Translations under genes and position numbers: made by a program
In this document: in pieces, positions 1 to 10,860 of the stretch
Layout of the letters: each line of letters opens with the position of its first letter
How positions within the stretch are numbered: the first letter of the stretch is position 1
Assembly: GCF_000143415.4 (NCBI RefSeq)
Contig: NW_003314389.1
Span: 49,516 to 113,515, forward strand
Origin: Selaginella moellendorffii
Taxonomy: Eukaryota > Streptophyta > Lycopodiopsida > Selaginellales > Selaginellaceae
Reading direction: 5' to 3'
DNA: 64,000 nt
The notes under the pieces: generated by a model
The model's database searches: none
The model's input: the letters and a program-made list of their open reading frames with translations, nothing else
What the model was told of the DNA's origin: nothing

Positions 1-460
1 TCACGTACTACATGGTTACGCACTGATAACTCTTGTTTGCATGCTTGTCCTTATTCTATATCTGTCTTAAGTCTAAGCCCAAATTCCATTCCATGTTAGT
101 TGGTGGAGTCCTATATCCTCACGTTGGGCTATTGGTATATTGAAATAGTGCTAAACTCCATTTGGTTACAGTTTGAGTCTTGGTTGTAGCATTGGGATGT
201 TGGATGCTCTAAGACTATTCCAAGTTGCTCTATACTCCTGTTCGTTTCCTCCTTGGGTTATATGCTTAGGAGTTGCTCCATGCTTTGGTCCTTTCTTTGG
301 CTCCATGCTTAGGAGTTTAGCTTTGTTCTTTTATTCAATGGCTCAAGGCTCTGAAACTCGAGTCCCATTTCACTATCCTTGGACATGTGGCATATGGCAC
401 ATGGCATGTGAGATATGCATATGGAAGGTTTAGTTAAATCCTTCTATAGGCTTTCTTTTG
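1..460 (+). repeat. LTR fragment of chromovirus family C (3' part)
   Basis: This stretch aligns by eye with 49270-49700 and with the inverted copy at 16632-17130. Shared landmarks include a run of 'tccatgcttgggag'-like phrases and a 'gtggca' cluster near 390-410. It begins at the window edge and loses similarity near 450, before the expected LTR end, so it is truncated on the right. No gene is encoded; the open stretch at 173-433 is not convincing. Confidence 0.7.
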
Positions 461-1351
461 TTTATGAAGCATTTATCTGTGTGTAAAGTTGTGATGCAAG
501 CACCTAAAAATTAAAAGGTTGGGTTTTCAATTGGTTTCAGATGATAGAAGGCCAAGTTTACCTTGCCGAGTTCCACACTCCATTGATCAAAGGAGTTGAT
601 TCCCCAGATAAATCCCTACACCAACCCAATGCTCATACAATGCTAGAAGCTGGCCAACTGTGTATGGCTTTAGAGTTGGTAGTAGCATGCTCAAGGTTGG
701 ACAGTTGCCAATGAATTCTTGCAAACTTTCACCTAGCATGCTAGGTAACTATAGAGCAGCAAGGAAAAAACCTTGAGGAACTTACTTTGTGAGGAATCAA
801 ATAATTTGGGACACCTTCCGCTTGAAGTTCCTTAAGGATCTGAAGAAAGAAACATTTAGACCATGAAAGAATACAAAAGATTCCTTACTAACCCTACCAT
901 AAGCCAATGTGTCTGCTTGGGGTAAAAAAAGTGCACAAATTCGTGCCAAACCAGATTGAATTATAGTCTCTTGTGAGGGGAAAAACAAGGAGAGAACTAA
1001 CAGCTCTAACTATTCATCTGCTCAATTCTCACAATCTAGCAGGTTGCTAACATTAACACCCCACAACTTTAATACCTATTTATTTATAAATAGCCATACA
1101 GTCTATAAAAGATATTTGCTCTAATTAGTGAAATAGCAAATGAAAAATATTTAGCCAATGTCACTCTTGGTAAATAGCAAATAAAAACTATATAAGCCTC
1201 TTAACTTATTTTGAAGAAGGTACATCTTTGCAGTACTAAACCATAGTTTACTGTCTTGGCCAAGCAAATTCACTACTGAGACAATAAAAAAACTACTATA
1301 CTCTCCAGCAAACCTAGGATTTCTATATAGCTCTTCCAATGATAACTTAGT
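461..1351. other. AT-rich non-coding stretch
   Basis: I see no coding pattern, RNA gene or repeat boundary here. The short open frames on the minus strand (797-988 and 1151-1339) have no recognisable motif. Confidence 0.5.
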
Positions 1352-1569
1352 TGTTAGGCACCAGCTTTAACCATGTGGTCAATGTTGGTCAAAAGGAAGC
1401 TCAAGGGTACATTAAGGCATGTTAAGTTAAGGAACTTAACTTACCCCAGGGCTCACAGTGGAACGGCGGTGTAGTGGAGCTATTAAGGTGGGTGGTGAGG
1501 AACCTCAAGAGGAGGCATGGCATAGTCTAGGGAGACTAGATCTTTGTTTTTTCGCACCAGATCATAATA
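1352..1569 (+). repeat. 5' LTR of element 1
   Basis: This 218-bp repeat matches the right-hand LTR at 4299-4618 but lacks an internal block of about 100 bp that the right copy retains (about 4405-4490). The remaining sequence differs at many positions, so the element is old. Confidence 0.75.
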
Positions 1570-1570
1570 T

Positions 1571-1582
1571 TGGTATTAGAGA
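1571..1582 (+). promoter_or_regulatory. Primer-binding site of element 1 (initiator-Met type, degenerate)
   Basis: The sequence TGGTATTAGAGA lies one base after the LTR. It is close to the TGGTATCAGAGC primer site that pairs with initiator Met tRNA in many plant Ty3 and Ty1 elements; the change of C to T at the seventh base is a transition. Confidence 0.65.
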
Positions 1583-1593
1583 AGTTGGTTGCA

Positions 1594-2750
1594 ATGGCTG
1601 ACCAAGCTGAATGCTGGAATCCTATTGTTGATGGTGGTGCCAATGATGGTATTGACGGAGCTATGGAGGTTTGGACCATTCAAGATGTTATTCATGAGCT
1701 GCGAGCCCTTAACTGAAATCAGCAAGAGATGTAAGACAAGATACATGGTATAATGGATACTATGCATGAGTGTGTTGAGGCACTTGAGGCTAGACGTGGT
1801 GGCACTTTAAATAAGCCTTCTTTGGTAGATTGACTCAAGATTCCAACCTTTTTTTGGTGATGGTGGTGTGGACCAATGTTTAGCTTGGCTAGCCAATGTG
1901 AAAAAGTTCTTGGGTGCTAGGGGAACTCAGGATGTAGAGGTTTTAGTGGATATTCCAATGGTTTTGCGTGATGTGGGTCTTCAGTAGTGGAATTGGCTTG
2001 AGGAGTCTCGTGTTGCGGATAAGAAACCACCAGTGTCTACCATGGATAAATTTGAGATTGCTTTCCGTTTATGGTTTGCCCCTCACTATAATGTGGAGAA
2101 TGCTCGCACAAAACTTCGACATTTCTAGCAAAGGAAAATGATGTTCGGGGATTATATTGAGAAGCTTACTCACTTGATTAGTCGTGTTCCAACGAAGGAT
2201 CTTGATCAGAATAAGTCTTACTTCATTGATGGCCTTCATAGTAAGAGCATGCGGCAACACTTGTATTATTCTCAGCCTACAAAGAGTTTAGAGGAGTTCT
2301 TTGATGTGACTTGTCGACTTGACAATGACAAACACAAGTCTCGCAAGCATTCGTGAAGTTCTTCTGTTGAGAATCGTCGTGATGATCACCATGGACACAA
2401 GGATGGGAACAAGCACCACAAGTTGAAGTCTGTGGTGACTACTTCGGATGCAAAGGGGTTAAAGAAGCAGAAGTTCTTTGTGAAGAATTATAGATAGAGT
2501 TGTCATCATTGTGGCGATGTTGGACATTACAAGGTTGATTGTTCACAGCTGAAAAACAAGTAGCAGGGCAAAAAGAATGGCCAATCTTCTATTGATGGTA
2601 AGTCAAATACTAAAATGTTGCAAACTTTGCAGCATGAGGATGATGGGAACAACCATTTGGGTCGGAGGAAGAGGCTTTCAATTGTTGCTTATCAACTCAA
2701 TTGTGTGTGGAACAAGATGGAGCTCGAGCATACTCGTGATCAGCTTTAAT
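1594..2750 (+). pseudogene. Broken gag of element 1
   Basis: The frame opening at ATG 1594 reads as a Ty3 Gag. It has an N-terminal region with a short helix, then a retrotransposon capsid-like domain (about 1840-2330), then a basic K/H-rich stretch, then one CCHC zinc knuckle near 2500-2545 (C-x2-C-x4-H-x4-C, CHHCGDVGHYKVDC). It is interrupted by stops at about 1714, 1730, 1831, 1987, 2127, 2354, 2494 and 2562. Most are TAG, TAA or TGA where Gln or Arg would be expected from CAG, CAA or CGA. The longest intact piece is 2138-2356. Confidence 0.75.
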
Positions 2751-2829
2751 GTTTGAGGGCATATTCTATGGCGGTCCAATGTAGATTTTACTGGATAGCA
2801 AGAGCGATGACAACTTTGTTACTACAAAG

Positions 2830-4290
2830 TTCTTTTGTTACTATGTGACAACAAACTTTATGCAAAGAAGAGCAAATGTGAATTTGCAAAGTCAAAGGTG
2901 GAATATCTAGACCATATTGTGACATCTAAAGGTGTTAAGACGGATCCAAGGAAGGTGGTTGTGGTGGAAAACTAACCTACACCAACTTTAGTGGTTGAGT
3001 TATGCAACCTCCTTGGTATGGCTAGTTACTACCGATGTTTCCAACATAAATTTGCAAAGATAGCTATTCTTTTAATAGGGTTGTTGTGCAAGAATGTGCC
3101 ATTTGAGTGGAAGAAGCCATATGAGGAGATTTTTGTGGCATTGAAACGGTTGCTGAGTGAGACTCTAGTGCTTCGCATTGCTAATTCCTCAAAATCTTAC
3201 GAGGTGATATGTGATGTGAGTGGTTATGCACTGGGAGGAGTTCTTATGCAAGAGGGATAGCTTATTGCATATGAGAGTCGAACTTTGAATCCCGTGGAGC
3301 AATGCTATTCCATATATGAACAAGAGTTACTCTTTATTATTCATACTTTGCAGATGTGACAGCACTATCTTTATGGTGCAGTGTTCATGGTGTTGATAGA
3401 TCACAAAGTTGAATACTAGGCAAGCTCATTGGATGGTTAAACTCTACTTGGAGAAGGTTTTTCCTTATTTTGGTTTGTCAGAGGATATCATTAGTGATTG
3501 AGATTCAAAGTTCACAAGTGGATTTTGGAAGAGCTTTGCAATGGCTATGCAAGTGACTTTGAAACTCTCGAGTGAAGATCATCCTCAGATAGATGGGCAA
3601 ACTAAGCGTGTGAATCATGTGGTGAAGGATATGTTACACTATAACATTGGTCAAAGATAGGGACAATAGGATTTATATTTTCCATTGGTGCAATTTTCTT
3701 ATAACAATAGCCAACACATTGGAACCAAGCTAAATCCTTACTTTTCCATGTTTAAAAGGCATCCTCAAATAGCAATGGAATTGGGATTGCATTTGAGTAA
3801 GGATGTTCAAGACAAGCTTGATTCAGAGGCAACTGATCTGGCTACAGAACTTGATGAGATTCTGGTGGTGTACAAACGAAATTTATAGGTAGCTCAAAAT
3901 AAAGCAAAGAAGTTTGCTAATGAGCATCACCAATTCCGGGAATATAAGGTGGGTGATCTTGTTTTTGTATGAGTGATTTTTCCGTCAAGTGAGTGGTAGA
4001 ACACCTTGGTGCTTTTGTAAAGTGGGAAGAGTCATAAACTTTCTCATCGTTATGCTAGTTTATATGAAGTGCTGGAACACATTGGTAAGGTAGCTTATCG
4101 GGTGTGGCTGCTAGTTAGGGTGAAAATTCATCTACTATTTTATGTCAATCAGTTCAAAGATGTACTATCTCGGAGTGATGGGCCTAATGCCTCCTTGATA
4201 TATACGGCTGTGGGCAGGAGTTTGAGTAGGGTTCCCCATAAAGGGTGATCACCAGTACAACTCATCCTTGGGACAAGGAATTTGTTGAGG
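2830..4290 (+). pseudogene. Broken pol of element 1 (RT end, RNase H start, integrase part)
   Basis: From 2840 the translation resembles the end of a Ty3 reverse transcriptase (KSKCEF and LGMASYYR-like segments). It then enters RNase H (CDVSGYALGGVLMQ, about 3210-3258). After about 3410 it jumps to the second half of an integrase core (a SEDIISD-like segment near 3480, DGQTKRVN near 3590). It ends with the KVGDLVF motif of the integrase C-terminus near 3945. Protease, RT active site and integrase zinc finger are missing, so it cannot act. I see no chromodomain. Confidence 0.75.
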
Positions 4291-4298
4291 GGAAGAAT

Positions 4299-4618
4299 TG
4301 TTAAGCACCAGCTTTGACCAGTCAATATTGGTCAAAGGGAAGCTCAAGGGTACATTAAGGCATGTTAGGGTAAGGAACTTAACCTACCCTAGGGCTCATG
4401 GTCTATTCTCATGTTTTAGGGCTTTATAGTAATTTTGAAAGAGAGGGAAGAGCAGGCTATGGCAAACAAGCCTAGGGTGAATGGCATGTCATTGGAGCAG
4501 CAGTGTAGTGGAGCTTTTGAGGTAACTTGGGGGTGGTTGGGTGGTGAGGAACCTCAAGAGGAGGCGTAACATAGTTTAGGGAGGCTAGATTTTTGTTTTT
4601 TCACGCTGGATCATAACA
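4299..4618 (+). repeat. 3' LTR of element 1
   Basis: This 320-bp copy starts TGTTAAGCACC and ends ATAACA. It matches the 5' LTR except for about 100 extra bases in the middle and scattered changes. Confidence 0.75.
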
Positions 4619-5478
4619 CCAGCTCTAAAAGAACTACAAAGTCATCTAATTTGAGGATTTGTCCTAAATGTATTGGTATGCTTAGGTACAATAGCCATAA
4701 GTTCCTAGGACATCAGTTTAGGGATCAACCAATGTCTCCACCATATATCTAAAACTTATCATACATAGAAAGATATATATATAGATATAGATATGAGTAT
4801 ACATGGTGCAATGCTCCTAGATGCCATCCAATCAAAGACATGGTGGTTGTGTTCTTCGCTCCACACATGGCTTATACGCTCTAGACATTGAGAGATTCAG
4901 TGCTAGTTTAGGCGAATCCCATTTCCAGAAGAATGGAACCAGCTCATTGTTGCTGACCCAAAACCAGTTTTTTCATGTTCAGCAGCATCACCACCATTAC
5001 AAGGATCACTCTGCAAAGCCACCATCACTAAAATCCCAGCAAAGCAGGGCAAAAGTAGAATCCGGCAGGAAAAGGATAAGGCTGGGAATCCCAAAATCCC
5101 TGCTCTTGTTGTGGCAGGTTGAAGGTAGGGAACTTTGTTCTTTGTGTTGTCTGAGAGTTCTAAGACACTTGTGGTTAGTGATTCTTTTGTTTTGTTTCCT
5201 TTTTCTTGGTGTCTGGTGCCTCACTCTGTTTTGCAGCCTTTAAATGCTACACAGCACCAGTCCCCTGCTGCTCCTATTGCTCTCTCCCTGATGACCACTT
5301 GAGGTATGTGTACTTTTCATTTCCTTGTCATGCTCACTTGATTCCTTGTCATAGTTTATATAGCTTTTTGGTAGTGCTGCTTTTTTCATTGAGCAATTTC
5401 TGTGAAGCCGAGGCAGAGCTCCATTCCTGAGAATTATGCTTAAGAACTTAGTTGTGAATGTGGATTTCCACAGGAAGG
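4619..5478. other. Non-coding stretch between element 1 and MDH pseudogene
   Basis: The plus-strand frame at 4821-5243 is open for 140 codons but shows no domain; a His run and a hydrophobic tail look accidental. None of the frames continues the MDH reading that ends near 5479. There is a short AT dinucleotide-rich patch at 4771-4795. Confidence 0.4.
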
Positions 5479-6101
5479 TCACCAAATTGTTTCAACTTCA
5501 CGAACAGGCTTCTCTCCCTTGGGAGTAATCACCACAGCATGACTAACATCCAGGTACTGTGTTGATGAGTGATTTCCCCAGATAATCACGCTCTTCACGT
5601 CTAAGACCTGGAAACCAGTCCTTTCAGAGATCTGCCCCAGCGCCCAGTTGTGGTCCAGCCTTGTCAAGCAAGTGATGTTCTTGTCAGGAATGGAAGGGGC
5701 AAAATCCTTCAGGATCAACACATTAGTATTGGCAGGATTGGCAACCACCAGAATCTGTCATTCCACGAGCTTCCAATTCCAAATTCTGATACGTTTTGTA
5801 TTTATATGTTACCTTCACATCCTTGGCAGCACACTTTTCAAGAGCAGAAGCTTGAGACTTGTAGATGGAGACGTTCTTGGACATGATATCCTTTCGCTCC
5901 ATCCCCACCCAGGAAATCCTCCAACCAGCACTGCAATGTTAACACCCTTGCAAACTTCCTCCACATCCATGGTGGCGACCACTCCTGAAAAACAAAGATC
6001 GATGGAGAGACCTAGCTAAAAAAAAAAAAAGAATCGCATTGAAAAACTTACCTTTAAGCAAAGGAAATTCCGAGTTGATGAGCTTAATCTTAACTCCAAT
6101 C
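5479..6101 (-). pseudogene. Cytosolic malate dehydrogenase, pseudogene fragment
   Basis: Three exon-like blocks on the minus strand read as the middle of a plant cytosolic NAD-dependent malate dehydrogenase. Block a (about 6101-6052) ends EFPLLKG. Block b (5984-5813) has [12 protein letters not shown] then [22 protein letters not shown]. Block c (5754 to about 5487) has [36 protein letters not shown] and GEKPVRE. Introns of 66 and 58 bp lie at 6051-5985 and 5812-5755 with GT-AG ends. Within block b about four bases are missing at 5901-5913 between the VGGFP and MERKD motifs, a frameshift. In block c the expected DHNRA reads DHNWA. The N-terminal NAD-binding start and the C-terminal half are absent, so this is a truncated, inactive copy. 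Its order and identity are clear; the outer boundaries are approximate. Confidence 0.85.
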
Positions 6102-6649
6102 CCGCCAATGGAATAACAAAGCTTATACTAATGATATATCTGGAAAGCAGAGCCTTTTGAAGATCATTCAAAAGCTTATGCTCTGAGACACATAGATACA
6201 CTGCAAAAACATCTGCCCATCTATGCTGAGAGGACGTTAGCAATTGTGAAACCTCTAGGCTTTCCCCATTTCAAGTTGCAGTGCGAATTCTCAACACCAA
6301 GTCCATGTATTCCACACTGCTAGTGGAGGGTGTTTGGGAGATGTGTGGGTGCAACTGAACATCAGCTCAAAATGCATTGAAGAGTCCCCAGTTGGGATTG
6401 TCGCTCCTGCTTGCAGCAAAGGTGTTGCAAGAGCATCACCATAAGAAAGGAATGGACACAGGAACACCTTAAAATCCCAAATTAAGCTCTGGAAATTGTT
6501 TTCTGCCTTCTAACCCCTTCCCTCAATTGCCTGAATTAATTCTTTGAACCTGCTCTGGTTATTAAAATGTTGCCCTCATCTGTTTGCTGCACAAGAGCCA
6601 GTTCAAGCAACAACATAAAAGCCTTAATCCATCCACACTGTCTCTGGAT
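6102..6649. other. Intergenic stretch downstream of the transporter
   Basis: No motif is recognisable on either strand. It should include the 3' untranslated region of the minus-strand transporter gene. I see no clear AATAAA on the minus strand close to the stop codon. Confidence 0.4.
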
Positions 6650-8856
6650 TCAGCTCAAATTTTTTTTAAAAGACCTACTCGGAGTATCTTGAATAGAGAT
6701 ACCAGCAGCAGCTTGGTTGAGATCTTCACCTCCGCCAGCTCTTCCATGAGGAGCTCCTGCTCTGAACGCTGAGCCAAGCTGATTCAACGGTGCCTTGAAT
6801 TCCATTGCCACAACATTGTCAATTCTTGATTGCATCTTTTCAATGTTTTGCTGCACTTTGGCCATCCTTTGTTGCACTACCTCTTCTGCTTCAGTGCCAA
6901 ACTGCATCAGAAGCTCCTTGGCAATATAGCCAAAAATTCCAATCACTGATCCTGAAAGCTCTTGGCATGTTAGATGCTGACATGCTTTTGCATGTTCTTA
7001 CCCAGAAGACCAATGACTTGAGCATGATCTGAAGCAAGGTAGATCATTGTGGTGCAAATAAAAATTGGGATTGCTGCAAAAGCTGAAAAATACCTGCAGT
7101 TAGTAGATAAATAAATATATATATTTCGTACCAAAAAGTGCTTGATCATCAAGCGGAATTCTAAAAGGGCGAAATGCATCTGGTTCAGTGTAACGCAATT
7201 GCACTAGCGAACAGAACTTAATTATTGTAGATAGTGCATAAAACAGCATATCAGCCTGCAAAAATAGGACGTATTTTTTGGAAAAAACAAAATTGGGCAT
7301 ATGGACCTCTGCTAAAGAGATTGCGCTAAATCCAATCAGCAGTAGCGTACACCCAGAAGTGAGCAAAATGGCTTTATAGGGAGTACGATAGGTTGGATGT
7401 AGTTTTGAGAACATAGATGGCACCTACAAGGGTATCACTAGGTGCAAAAATATTTTAGGTAATTTCACCTGTTCCACTTGTGACATCCCATAAATGATAC
7501 GTGAGTTTGTGCAAAGGCGCACGAGCAGGAGTCCCAGAGCACTAAACACCTCCGACAATCCCATCCACACCTGCAATTTCGTGATAATAAACGAAAAAGA
7601 ATTCTAGAATAAACAACCTTGAGCCCTTTTCCACCGATAAACTTTGCAGCACGCATATATGTTCCATTCTTCCAGTCGGTAAAGTTTGGAATGACACTAA
7701 CTCCAATTACTGTCGGCATAGAAAAAACTGCTGATATAAGCATTACAGACGCTGCCAAAGCACGGGGATAAGAATGTGAAGGGTTTTTTACTTCTGCTGC
7801 ACACGTTCCTGCTGCATCAAAACTGCAACAAAGAGCCATTATCAGACAATGACAACTCAAAACCAGACATGCAGACCCTGAAGTATTCCACAGTAGCACA
7901 GTGAAAAATTTTCCCCAGTCTATTTTCTTCGGTAGAGGTCCCCTGGCCCAATCAAAATTTAAATATGGTAGACCAAGGATGATCATGGAAAAGAATGGTG
8001 CCAGAACTAGACATCCTAACACAATGGCGGCTTTGCCTGAACAATTGAAATATAAAATAAGAGAACAAGTTTAATTGTGTAACTTACCAACAAGACCAAT
8101 ACCAAGGATGTTAAGAGCAGATGCGAGCACAAGAACCATGACCTTGAGGAGTACACTCCACCCAAATGAAATGTGATGGGTATCTTCGTCGTAAAGTAAT
8201 GCTGACAAGTATTCAACAAATAGAACTGGATAAAGCGCGTTATCAAGAACACTGCAAGCAAATGCAAAATAGCTATTGACAAAAGACCAGAAAGGTCCCA
8301 AAGCCCGATAGACCCACAAGACATGACCACCACTCTCTGGAATCATGCACGAGAGTTCCGCAGTCATTAACGCAAGAGGCGCCGACCATAGAAATGGGTA
8401 CAGAAAAAGCCCGAGCAGCATCAATACAGCTCCACCGGTCTGAACGGTTTCCTCAAATCCAAAGGGTCCCTGCAAATGCAATGGAATGTATTCCTAGGAG
8501 AGAACTAAGCAAAAGCATTATATTTACTGCTCGCGGTTGCTCTGTTTTAACCTTGAACTTACCCCTGTGACACAGAAAAATGTCAATCCGACAAGCTGCA
8601 GTGTGTTGAGAAGCTTGACCTGGCCCTGCGATTGGAATGCCGGGGGCAACTTTGGAGCTTTCACGGCCTTAAGGCGTTTGTCTGCCTCCGCTGACAAGTG
8701 CACTGGTGGTTTTTGCTTGGTGCGTACATCGAAATCCCAATCGTAATCAAATAAGTAGGAAGACTTTCGCGGCTCTATGGAAGAGGAGGAGGAGGCTTCA
8801 CTGGGCACAACAAGAAGGGCAGTATCAACTGCCTGGCTTCCCTCTGAAACCATCAT
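6650..8856 (-). CDS. APC-superfamily transporter (polyamine/amino-acid, PUT/LAT-like), 9 exons
   Basis: An intact gene model on the minus strand. Exons: 8856-8563, 8469-8088, 8036-7877, 7822-7618, 7570-7469, 7423-7307, 7255-7132, 7082-7002 and 6951-6650. Total is 1767 nt, 588 codons plus TGA, with all phases matching. Introns are 93, 51, 54, 47, 45, 51, 49 and 50 bp, all GT-AG; the third donor is GTCTGC. The N-terminus (about 85 residues) is soluble and Ser/Lys-rich. Then comes the family signature around the exon 1/2 junction (FFCVTG then GPFGFEE), PFLWSAPLALMTAEL, PESGGHVLWVYRALGPFW and DNALYPVLFVEYL, which match plant polyamine uptake transporters. Later motifs are KKIDWGKFF, EVKNPSHSYPRAL and EPDAFRPFRIPL. 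About 12 hydrophobic segments are expected, so it should be a membrane symporter importing polyamines or amino acids; the substrate is inference. The C-terminal 70 residues form a charged, Gln/Ala-rich tail that could be a coiled coil. The start at 8856 gives MM; the second Met at 8853 is equally possible. Confidence 0.88.
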
Positions 8857-9764
8857 TGCCCATTCAATTCAGCCCTTCACAATTTATTTGTTAAAATCAA
8901 AATCGATTTTCTGAAATTGCCTCTTCGTTTTTATGTTGTGAGAAATTCCTTGGAAGAATTTATTCTGTTCTAGATATCATCTCCTCACAGAAGTAGTAGT
9001 CCTTTTTGATCATAGACAAACCAAAGAACGAGAGGCTGTGGGAAATTCCCCAGAGACAAAGAATCAAAAAGGAGAGAAGACTACTACCATGAAAATCGCC
9101 AGGAGAAAGAAGTTGCTGGTTCGATAGTATCTTGAAGACTAGTAACCGGTTCTCCTCAAAGACCATCTCGCTGCCGCTCAAGCACAACACAACCGATTCT
9201 AAAGAAGGCTTGTGGGTTGTGAGAGATTTTTCTCTTTCAGCGTCTCGAAGACATTGGCAGCACTTCGAGAGTCTACTGGATTCTATACCACAGGCCTTTC
9301 TCTACTTATATTGCCAAATGAGTTCAATGAAGATTATCAGGAGAGTTTCTTTTGACATTGCAGACACAGGTAGTGGATGGTTTTTTAGAAGCTACTTAGA
9401 ATTGCTATATGCAGATGTACGCACTCACACGATCACAAAAGTTCAATCTAAAAATGAGCACAAGAGTCACAATATTAAAAAAATTTAAAAGCTCTTTATC
9501 CTGGTCAGTTGTTTGCTAATGCTCAACTCTTCTTGGTATATACTGAGGCTGCTCTACCGATCTTTTGATAAGTGTACACTGGTAGGCATGTAATTTTTTA
9601 TTTCTTTCTTGATTCCATCACACTTTTATCCAGCTGAGGGAGTGTATCTTCATTTATAAGAGAATCATTTGAAACAAAAAAAAAGAAGCCACTCATAGTA
9701 AGTTAATAGTTTTACAAAATGGAGAAAAAGAAGAAAAAATTCACCCAGATGGCAATGAACTGTT
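8857..9764. other. Upstream region of the transporter; no gene seen
   Basis: This contains the presumed promoter and 5' untranslated region of the minus-strand transporter. The minus frame 9190-8960 and the plus frame 9132-9488 overlap antiparallel and show no domain. No clear TATA element could be fixed. Confidence 0.4.
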
Positions 9765-10411
9765 AATGGCAATGAAGGTGAACCTTAAAAGCTGCTAGAA
9801 GATGGTGGAGATCACTGGCCATATCTCTGCAGTAACGATTCTCACATCAGCAAAGGAGGAGAAAAAAGCAAGAAAACAAATAAAAAGCAAGTGTAGACAT
9901 TAAATGTTTCTTCTCTTACCTACATTATCGTAGAGCTCAAACAATGGAACTGCCAGTAGTTTGAGATTCTTTGAAACAGTAAAGTATTGTCTTTCGGGGA
10001 GGAGAACCATGCAGAACTTCTTACACTCCTGACACAAGGAATAATAAAAGAAATGAGAAGATCATACAAAAGAGTTATGAGTAACAATACCTTTGGTTTG
10101 GTGATGTGAGGAGGCAGGATATGGCAGCGTCTCAAAGTTTGGTCTCTACCAAATTGCCACAAACTCTTCAAACTGGAAGGAATGGAAACGAACAAAACCA
10201 AAGTTCTTTATATCTTCGTGTATTTCCATCATACTTGTTCAGGCTGGATTGAAGCTGCCATTGGAGCAACCTTTCTCATGAGCTTCCTCTTCAATCATTC
10301 CACCTGTAGTCAGAAGAGTTATCAAGGTTAGCAGAGTGAATGATGAAAGAAAGCTTCTTTACCATTTTTCTCCAGACTTGAGTCTTCCTCTGGGAAGCTT
10401 GAAAACGTATT
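9765..10411 (-). pseudogene. Pre-mRNA cleavage factor CFIm25 (NUDT21-type), pseudogene fragment
   Basis: Minus-strand blocks match CFIm25, the Nudix-fold subunit that recognises UGUA in pre-mRNA 3' processing. A first block at about 10411-10365 has a KLP-RGRLKSGEN-like Nudix-region segment. Then about 10305-10239 has VE*LKRKLMRKV. Next about 10190-10091 has FVAIW*RPNFET and ends ITKPK. Then 10028-9920 is an intact exon with ECKKFCMVLLPERQYF and NLKLLAVPLFELYDNV. A final block from 9826 has RYG-PVISTI then a stop. Several defects are visible: TGA for a Gly codon, TAG for Trp in the WW pair, frameshifts before TLPYP and CPPH, and a TAG for Gln near the end. The 5' part is missing because repeat R begins at about 10412. 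The family match is strong in the intact exon; the gene is dead. Confidence 0.78.
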
Positions 10412-10860
10412 CTGCTGCTCGTGGGCAATGGCGGACCCTACAACATCTTTTTCCCTGTCCATCGTGAGATCTTCGTCCCTGTCCCTGTTCAACCAACCTG
10501 CTCACCAACACTGGCTTTGCCACTACGTACAATTGAGCATTCCCAAAACCCTGGTGGAGAATTCTCGTGCGACCTTGAGATCTCGCTGGTGATGCTGCTG
10601 CTGCTGCTGTGATTCTGACTTACCTGTAGCATGAAATCGGATCTACCATTGGGACTTCTAGACAGCCTTTCTGTCACCATACTACCGTTAAAAGCTGTGA
10701 CACAAAAACATACCCCAACCGAAGAACTTCCTTCAGCTCTGATAGCAAAACATACAAAGCACAATGATTACCTGTATCCCAAAATATTCACTGACTTTCT
10801 CTGAAAAGAATAGATATCAGAGGTTCCACTCTCACTCTGTAATCACAAAGAAAGGATTGT
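10412..10860. repeat. Dispersed repeat R, copy 1 (partial)
   Basis: This aligns with 13041-13610 without the CT run. Both start at 'ctgctgctcgtggg', share 'ctggtggagaattctc', a (CTG)n stretch near 10590-10610, 'cctttctgtcaccatactac' and 'gatagcaaaac', and end in 'agaatagatatcag'. The copy cuts into the CFIm25 pseudogene. Confidence 0.75.

Larger units (their letters stand above)
1352..4618 (+). mobile_element. Decayed Ty3/gypsy LTR retrotransposon (element 1)
   Basis: Two direct repeats beginning TGTTAGGCACC / TGTTAAGCACC bound a gag-pol relic. The left repeat ends ATAATA and is followed by a primer-site-like TGGTATTAGAG. The right repeat ends ATAACA. The interior carries a CCHC knuckle, an RT/RNase H piece and an integrase piece in the Ty3 order, but with many in-frame stops and two large internal deletions (protease plus most of RT, and the start of integrase). 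No matching 5-bp target duplication is visible (left flank ttagt), as expected for an old insertion. Confidence 0.85.

Noticed and set aside
4821-5243. 140-codon plus-strand frame as a gene
   Set aside because: No domain, mixed composition, overlapped by equally long minus frames.
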